NCBI GenBank assembly: GCA_015039465.1
Contig: MU130073.1
Coordinates: forward strand, 95,787-159,786
From: Phlegmacium glaucopus
Lineage: Eukaryota; Basidiomycota; Agaricomycetes; Agaricales; Cortinariaceae
DNA length: 64,000 nt
Direction of reading: 5' to 3'
Below, piece after piece: positions 55,895 through 64,000 of this stretch. The notes below the pieces were generated by a model. The model was given only the letters and a program-made list of their open reading frames with translations, made no database searches and was not told where the DNA came from. The number at the start of each line of letters is the position of its first letter. The first letter of the stretch is position 1. A program made the translations under genes and the position numbers.

Positions 55895-58800
55895 ATGGCT
55901 TTCTTCGCTCTAGGATCTCAAGCCTCACCCATTGCACTCGACGACTCTGAAGATGAAGTATATTATGAGCTATACAAAGATTCAAACCATTCATCTTCAT
56001 CTTCTCTTTCTCTAAACCTGGAAAAACCAACACCACTACCACCACCTCCACAAGCATGGAGCTGGACCAGCGAAAGTGTGTAATATTCCAACATACGTAT
56101 AACAAGTTTTTTTTTTTTTCATTTCCATCCTTCTCAAAAGGCCAACCCCCACACTGGGACAGAAAACGGAAGCGTACTCATAGTTTCGTCAGTCACGACG
56201 CTCCAATACCTGGTCCTAGTGTACCTCAACGCACCTTGGAAAATCGTTTGTCTCAACCTGAAAGTAAGAAAGCAAGAAAACGAAGGCGGAAAGCTGAAAG
56301 ACAGGCATTGGAAGATGCTCGTCTCAACTGGCTCAATGGTCCTAGTCCTTTTGCATCCGGCGTCCCCATCCTTCCTCCCCGGTCTTGGTCAAGTGACGTA
56401 CAGATGTATGGTGGATACCCACCTTCACACTCTGCTGATCATGCTTCGCTCTTAAAGTCGGGCCTGATCACTCGGTCCACACCACCTCTTTCTTCATATA
56501 CCGTCATACCTGGACCCGACGACTTTACCCTTTATGATAATTACGATTCTCATTCAGTATCTCCACCTCCACCGTCGTCTCGTTGGGTGTCATCTATGGC
56601 CAAGGCTGCGGCCAGTAACCCGATAGATCCCTCAACAGAAGAGCACGACACACAATCGCAATGGTCTCCTTCGTCTAGTCAAATGCCTTTACCACCCCCT
56701 CTCCCTTCCTCACTGCCTCCTCTGTTGCCTCCTAATGCACCCAACAACCCTTCCCGCTTGAGTGTTTCAACTCTTCCAAAACCTGTTGAACATCATGCAC
56801 TACCGCTGAAGCCACCTCCGCCGCAGCCCATTCAAACAACTATAGGCATGAAACCCGACCAAGACCCAAATAGCAAACACGGCATTTTCCAACTCACATC
56901 TGCTACCAAAGAAGCTGGAACGGACGTGAAGAAGAAGGGACCTCTTTACATGCCCAATCCTGCGCGCACCCTCGTTATGGAACAGTTACCCAAAACCCAC
57001 CGTCATCCTGATTTTATCAACAACTGGAGTAAATCCGCTTGTGGTGCCCACCCTGTCCATATGTTCATAGATGGTCCTGGTGGAAAGGCTTTGATTGAGT
57101 TCGCCACGGCTGAGTTGGCACGCAAAGCCTGGGCCAGTCCTAAACTTGGACCTCCGTATAATCATCAAGTTAAAAGCAAAGCGAGGGAGGACTTGATCAA
57201 AGTCTGGTGGTACCGCGTTGACGGCGTGGGTGCCGGTTCTGGTGTTGGCGAGATCGAGGAAGGTGAAATTGAAGGTGATGCGATTGAAAAAGAAGTCGAT
57301 CAGCCTTTCAGAAGGGAGACTAAGAAGGAGAAAAAGGCTCGTCTTGCTAAAGAACGAGAAGAGAAAAGGGTGAAACGCGAGTTGGATTTGAGATTGGTTA
57401 AAGAACGGCATGCATTGCAACAGCTGCAGGTCGAGCCTCCTATCCATTCGATGAGCTCCTTCGCTGTTCCGGAAACTCAGAGAGCTTTAACGCCTTACCC
57501 GATATCTCCTCCCTGGTCGCCAGCCCTAGTACAAGGTCTAACCCAACATCTGCCCACTGCTTCTGAGGTCAGCAGTGGGGGTCCCATGGAATGGGAAAAA
57601 CCGCCACCGGCAATGGGTGACAACTGGATGGGGAGTTTGGGTGCATCAACAACTTGGACCACAGAAGCTGATGATCTGGACGATTATGAAAGTGATATGG
57701 AAATCGATGTTTATGAACCCCATCCAGTTGTGCAACCTCTTCCACTGCATAGCTCTTTACCACCTCGGCCTGCGCCCAGCATTGTGGCTCCTCTTCCTCG
57801 CGTTGCCGTTCATAGACCGCCGCCATTTCCACCACCCCCTCCACCCTCACCGCCTACCGATATGACGCTACACAGTTCACGGCCCGTCTATGGGTCTCCT
57901 ATCCCCGAGGTTGCACCGTCGCCGCCACCACCACCGATTATACATACATCGGAGTCATCTTCATCTTCATCAACGCCATCACCGACAGTTCTGCCATCTG
58001 AGCCCAGAGCCATGAAGAATGTACCTACCAAGCCAAGTTTCACTAAACGTGCTCTACTGGCGAGACAGAAAGAACTGGAAGAGAGGATAGCTAAAAGTAA
58101 ACTGGAACTTGCGGAGAGGAGGGCCGTTAGCAAACCCGCGACACCGATTAGCTCTGTGCAACTTGCTGATAACCTGATTCCAGTAAAACCCTCTATGGAT
58201 TTGGGAGAAAAGCAAGCGATGGAGGATAGGCTGAGGAAGCTGGTGTTGCAAAGTCAAAGAGCGAGAGGAAAGACGGGTGCAGCTGCTAACAATAGCAATG
58301 GTGCCAGCAATGTGTCAGCCTCCACGACAGCGGCGCCAGGCGATGTTTCGTCAATATCACTGTCTACATCTACGTCATCATCTTCTTCGTCCTCATCAGC
58401 ACCCTCACCTGCTGTTCCATCGAATCAGCGTCCACTAGACCAATTGACAACTGTCACTGTCTCGGCTCATAACTTTTCATTGGAGGATCTTGCCGTTTCT
58501 TTTATTACGCAGACGATAGAGACTATCAAATCGCAACCGGCTCCTAGCCAAACCCAGACGCCGACCTCAATATCTGTCCGTCCATCCAACAAACCAGTCT
58601 CAACTCAATCCAACAATAACAACACAACAAAGCTTGAACTTGCAGCAAAACAGAAACAGCTAGAACAGCACATCATGGAGAGCAAGAACCTGATGACCAA
58701 GTTGGCTCAAGCACGAACTAAAGAAGAGAAGGACAGCCTTTTGAAAGCCATGCGGGAGATGACCCGGTGCGTTCCCATCTCATCTATTAATATCATCTTG

Positions 58801-59103
58801 GTTGTCCTTCCTCGGGGGTGACTAATTGGACTAAAATGTAATCTTTTGGGGATTTTTATTCCTTGCCTTTTTTTTGGCATTTTTTATTCTTTATAGATCT
58901 TTTGAAGAAGGAAATCAGTCAAAGACGGCGACGACGACAACAACAACAACAATTATGAAGCCGAAGACGTGCGTATCTCAGCAACCCTTTATTGTTCTTC
59001 GATGGCTCAGGGATCGTTCGTCAGGATTTGGCCTGGAAGTCATGAAGATGCTGGGGTTCTTATCCTTAGTGACTCTGACTCTGACGAATCGGAAGAAGAC
59101 TAA
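55895..59103 (+). CDS. Proline-rich RNA-binding protein, RBM26/27 (Rmn1)-like
   Basis: Four exons in phase: 55895-56075, 56141-58766, 58897-58968, 59025-59103; about 985 residues. The N-terminus is acidic, followed by a basic DRKRKR patch and a long Pro/Ser-rich region. Residues about 340-430 form an RRM-like fold: RTLVMEQLPKTHRHPDFINN, KALIEFATAELARKAWASPK and REDLIKVWWYRVDG, the last recalling the 'IKVLWH' strand of RBM26/27. An acidic EIEEGEIEG stretch, coiled coils (RQKELEERIAKSKLELAERR) and an acidic C-terminus (SDSDSDESEED) complete it. RBM26/27 and fission-yeast Rmn1 act with the nuclear exosome (PAXT/MTREC). Assignment to this family is inference; the gene itself is clear. Confidence 0.78.
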
Positions 59104-60270
59104 AGCTTTATTCCTGCGAACCTCAACTCGACAGGTACAACACCTTTAATATGGAGAGATAACAACTAGTGGCAAGGACGATGACGATTATTCTTATTAT
59201 TACGCATTTTTGAAACATTTTTGGTCAATTCTTTTTGGGGTTAACTTAGGTGTGTTATTTCTTAATTGAATGCACAAGGAAAGGGATGGGTTCGGTTTGT
59301 GTTCGTGTTTTCTGGGTCGGAAAAACTGGTGGATCGCACGTCAACTGGGCGGGTTCGTCCAACGCAATCGGGGAGTAATTTGTATAAACTTTCTTCTTGA
59401 ATTTCTTTTTCTCTTTCATTTCTGAAATGCAGTTCAGGAAGGGACATTGTTTCCGCGTGCTTTTCAACTGCAACCTCAATTTCGAGGTGAGTGCTTGCTT
59501 CCTGATCCTTGCAGATCTAATCCTTTGATGATTGGTAGGGTTGCTTCGTACCAACGATATGGATCCCAGCCACGAGCACGCTCATAGCCAAAGCACACCT
59601 TCAAGGATACCCATAACTTTCTTGCCAATCTTTCCGAAGTAGGGGGTCGTAAGTACGGGACGAAACGGAGTCCGGGGAGAGAAAAAAAATAAAACCCTTC
59701 ACGAGATCGTTCCTTTTTTTTCTCCAGGCCCTGGCTCATTACGTTGCATCCGCTCTGATCCATTGCTCTCAGCTCAGTTTTTTTTCCCTTCAGAGACCAA
59801 AATTCCGACTGTACTGCCTTTTAGTTTTTTAACTATAAAGGCGCATGGTTGGGTTTTTTCCTTCCCCCCCTTGGTCTTCGTTGGAGTTAGCTTGCTTCTC
59901 TGTATCTACTTGCAATTGACAATTTTTGAATCGGATAACTATTGAGATTAAGATAAGGCTGTGTTTGCTGACTAATTATGAATGACCATCTTCTGGGGGT
60001 TACAAAACAAAGGACAAACAAAGACAGTGCACCTTATCCCTTGACCACCACCAACTCGTTGCATTTCCATTTTTTTGTTGGTAAGTTCTTTCTTTTGTTC
60101 GCTCAGATCGTCCCTCCGCTCTGTCCTCGTATCCATCGCTTTCAAATAGTTCACCTCGCCATTATCTGTCCTTGTCCTCGTCTAATCATTTCTTGATCCC
60201 CTGCGATCCCACCGTACAATTGCTTACTTTGAGTTCTCTTACCTTTCAGTTTCCAAATTTATAATCTTCG
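59104..60270. other. Intergenic, no gene recognised
   Basis: About 1.2 kb of T-rich sequence upstream of the E2 gene with no coding signature. Confidence 0.4.
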
Positions 60271-60981
<711 letters not shown>

Positions 60982-63696
60982 GAAAGCGCGCAATGCTTTG
61001 CACCTGAAATATGTGTCCTAGAATTGTACTGCTGTAAACATATCATTTGTCTTTCCCTCTGCCTGTTTTTAATACTTCACCATGAGCATCAATCAATAGC
61101 ATACCATCGTAATTGCTCATTGTCAATGAAGTCTGGTGTTTAACGCTCACGCAAGTATGATACAATGTGTCAGATTACACTTTTTTTGTCAGGTTTTCCT
61201 ATCTTAGTCCAATCAAGACCCGACAGTCCCGGCTTGATATTATATATATCAAGGAGACGCAAGGCCTAGGGCCATCGATCGGATGCCTTGAGGCTTGAGG
61301 ATATAGAAATCAGAAATAGCTAACGATGGGCAGGCAGGACCCAGGTAATGAGGGCCCTTGATTCGACAACTTGCGTTCAGTACTCTCTAGGGGCAGCTGG
61401 ATCATCATGATAGCATCCGAAGATCACCTACCTGGTTCTTGATTTCCCCCCCCCCCATCATAACGTTTGTAGGAAGCGCTATATATTTTGGCACTCGTAA
61501 TAAGCCTAAGCGTTGTGTTGTCAATGCACAAATTGCTTGAAGGGGACGAGTCGGACGTCCATTGTTCTTCGTTAACGGAAAACCCGGACCTTCAGACCTT
61601 TCTCACCCCAAGTGAACTTGCTACGGCGATAGAGTCTTGCCTGTTCCAGGGTTGCAGATACTTATACCATCCCTTGCGGTCCTCGACTAGACTATTGAAG
61701 TTCCCATCGATCTGGACGTTGTCAATTCCCATTTCATATCTGGAGAAGGCCTAGGCCCTAGGGCGTGGGATATAGGATTCTCGATCCGTACCTCATCCAA
61801 TCGACAAAAACTTGATTCTTAGCTCAAGATCCGGCCAAAACTACTCCAAGACGGCCTTCACTGGCAATGCGTGGCGACTTGGCGATCCTGTCCCGTTGGA
61901 CAACAAGATGTCCAATTCTAGATCGTCATTATAGCCATCAAAGCCCTTGAAGTTCGGCCAAGTCCTCCAAACTTCCTGCGGATGGTTCTCTGTGCTTTGT
62001 AGATGATGAATTATCACAGAATATTTTGGCGCCGGGTTGTAACAGGTTTGTAGGGATAGTGTTTACTACGAAGTGATTAGGTTTTTGTGAACACTCGTTC
62101 GAAATCACCAGTGCTAAACTCCATATAGGCAGCAGATCGACGATCCCGTTCTTCGACACTGGCAAGACCCTTCATCACAAGCTGTCATCGCAACTAGTCG
62201 AGAAGTTTCATATGAGGAGTTGGAGAATATAAAACCTCGAGAGTCAACACCCAAACCATCCCTCAAAGTCTGGCCCTTGTTCCATCCCAGATTTTTCCCT
62301 GCCAGCGGTATGAAACGACTCGGAACAGATTAAGATGGGATAGTTGCAGAGATTTATTTACATATGCCTTCAGGAATTAGCCTTCCTTCATCGCAAATTA
62401 GTGGGATATTCTATAAGGGATCTTCAGTATTCCTCAGGACATTGGCGTACAGTTGCGGACAATCAAAGGCATCATGCATCAAATTTCATCGTTCCATTTT
62501 GGGCACTCCTCAATACCCCGGAAAATCCAGAAAACCACCGGAATAGCATTATTTCGAACCAATGAATCCACTGGCACGAGCCGATTTCACGATAACGAAA
62601 ATTTTGACCACAAATTTTTAGCGGCCGGCAAAAAAAATAGCCAAAATCCTCGGTAAATGTATTTTTATATACAATCCTGTTCGATCCTTCAAGTAGATAA
62701 GACTTTCATTACGCCGAAAAAACATCAACTTTCGCCACGTCATGCCAGGCTGTCCTCAGATTATCTGCTACTTTATCCGTCGGTCATGGAGGTTTATGAG
62801 TGCATGTCAGCTTGGATTGACGGAGAGAACGTGGGCCGTCAGAAATTAAAAACAGCATCGACAGGTTTCTCAGCGGGCGATGTTGTGCCACTCAGACTTA
62901 TGACCAAACCTCTTCCGAAAACACTTTTTGGACGTTTTTCGGGCTGTCTGTGAATCATAAAGATTCGTGTTGCCGAGAAACCAAATTGGATAATTGTCAC
63001 ATAATCACGTGTGTCACATGCCGTTAAAGCCTCCTCAAAACGCTATTTATTTTTCTGATCCATGAATAACGACCCTCCGCATGGTAATGTATTTTAGTTG
63101 TCTTCGTTTTGATACGGTGTTAGGACCTATCTTACACTAATTCCGCTCGTAAATGCGAAGGCGGCTGCCTCAACGGCTGTTTGGGAAGCCGCGTGTCACG
63201 GAATGTCACGTGCACGTGATATGGTGATTGACTGTCACCGTTCTGCTTTAGGCTCTGGGAGACGGCTTTCAGGTTCTCTTTACAGAAGTCTTGGCTCGTG
63301 TATACCACAGTAACTGTCGGCCCAAGTTGTTCAGACAAACTGTGCGGCCGCCATCCACATGGCTGGCTAACTTCCATCTGCTTCGTGATTTCGGTCGAGT
63401 ATGCTTTAAATGGCGCACTCCACATGGCGAAATGTAACAGTCCAGTTGAGACGGAAGGTTAGAGAGAGATCTCTTCTTCGCTTCCTCTCGGCGCTCAACA
63501 TTATTACTCCTCCAGTCCAATTCCGGAAAGACCCTTGAATCAGCTGATACTGCATGCAGGAAACATGGCACATGGCGCAAAATCCGCTGATTTGGAATCC
63601 TGACATCTTCAGTGTGGATTATCCTAGTACCATCTCCGTGGGACGCCAATTTTTACACCCCAGCTTGACTTGCAAGAGAAAAAACAGTATAAAAAT
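60982..63696. other. 2.7-kb gene-poor spacer
   Basis: No gene I can support. Several overlapping frames of 60-98 codons (for example 61488-61754 and 62657-62953) lack splice partners and family motifs. A C-run occurs at about 61447-61456. This could be decayed transposon sequence or simply a long intergenic region. Confidence 0.4.
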
Positions 63697-64000
63697 ATGA
63701 AGGAAGCCATAATCCAAGTGTTCTCTGACATGACTGTCTTCTTGAAATCGAGCCTTCTGGCTTACCTGTCGCTGTCTACCCTAGCTACCCCTTATACGCA
63801 GAGGGATAGCTACACTGGCGCCCAGTTTCTGAACGGCTTCTCGTTCCAAGCAATCGCAGATCCTACTCATGGTCGAGTGTAAGTCTTCTTTTTGAGTTGG
63901 ACCGTAACAAAGAAACTCTAGCAGCAAGTAATTCGTAGAAATTATGTTGATGCACAAACAGCAGCAAGTCGGAACTTGACCTTCTCATCTGCGGATCACT
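63697..64000 (+). CDS. Glycoside hydrolase family 16, 5' end (partial)
   Basis: First exon 63697-63878, second from 63939 to the window end, in phase. After a signal peptide (hydrophobic SSLLAYLSLSTLATP; the second ATG at 63730 may be the real start) comes SYTGAQFLNGFSFQAIADPT, HGRVNYVDAQTAAARNLTFS. The motif 'F..GF.F....DPTHG.V.YV....A...L' is the N-terminus of basidiomycete GH16 beta-glucanases of the laminarinase or beta-1,3(4)-glucanase type, secreted enzymes acting on fungal or plant cell-wall glucans. The catalytic ExDxxE motif lies outside the window. Confidence 0.85.

Noticed and set aside
61488..61754. 88-codon frame as a gene
   Set aside because: No start context, no splice signals linking it to other coding pieces, and no recognisable motif.

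Overview
The window looks like nuclear DNA of a mushroom-forming basidiomycete (Agaricomycete). Nearly every gene is cut by 50-70 nt GT-AG introns with CTRAY-like branch sites. The gene set also fits: a macrofage-activating-glycoprotein-like secreted protein, a CYP53-like P450, F-box proteins of the agaric type, a DIRS-type reverse transcriptase, and single-pass membrane proteins. All gene models here were spliced by hand from the sequence; no transcript or database evidence was available.

Layout. 1-2.2 kb holds a 1.3-kb element with inverted terminal repeats and a P450 remnant. 2.4-9 kb has an F-box gene (minus) and a multi-pass membrane protein (plus). 9-16.7 kb is transposon territory: a truncated DIRS-like retroelement whose gag is split by a nested 1,658-bp hAT-like insertion with an 8-bp target duplication, then low-complexity repeats. 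16.7-20.7 kb carries the most striking object. From 22.4 kb to the right end the window is mostly ordinary housekeeping and metabolic genes: p24-delta (ERV25), a galactonate-dehydratase-like enzyme, divergent histones H2A and H2B, an F-box pseudogene, a PWI/SR splicing factor, a ubiquitin-like protein, a chromate transporter with a frameshift, a glutathionyl-hydroquinone-reductase-like GST, a secreted MAG-like protein, a CYP53-like P450, DUF6699 and DUF1770 proteins, PIG-L (GPI12), an RBM26/27-like RNA-binding protein, UBC4-type E2, and the 5' end of a GH16 gene.

The standout. On the minus strand, 20727 to 16710, a single reading frame can be spliced through 46 exons, 33 of which are exactly 3 nt long. 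Each 3-nt exon is one in-phase sense codon between a canonical acceptor (usually TTGCAG) and a canonical donor (usually GTGAGT). The 28-copy core looks on the plus strand like a 61-76 bp satellite, but the conserved part of the unit is a complete miniature intron and the variable part is the codon. Upstream exons (coding, phase-consistent) and downstream exons (a repeated 21-codon module, then a stop) join it in frame. I know of no described gene with this architecture; it is my candidate for the undescribed system.
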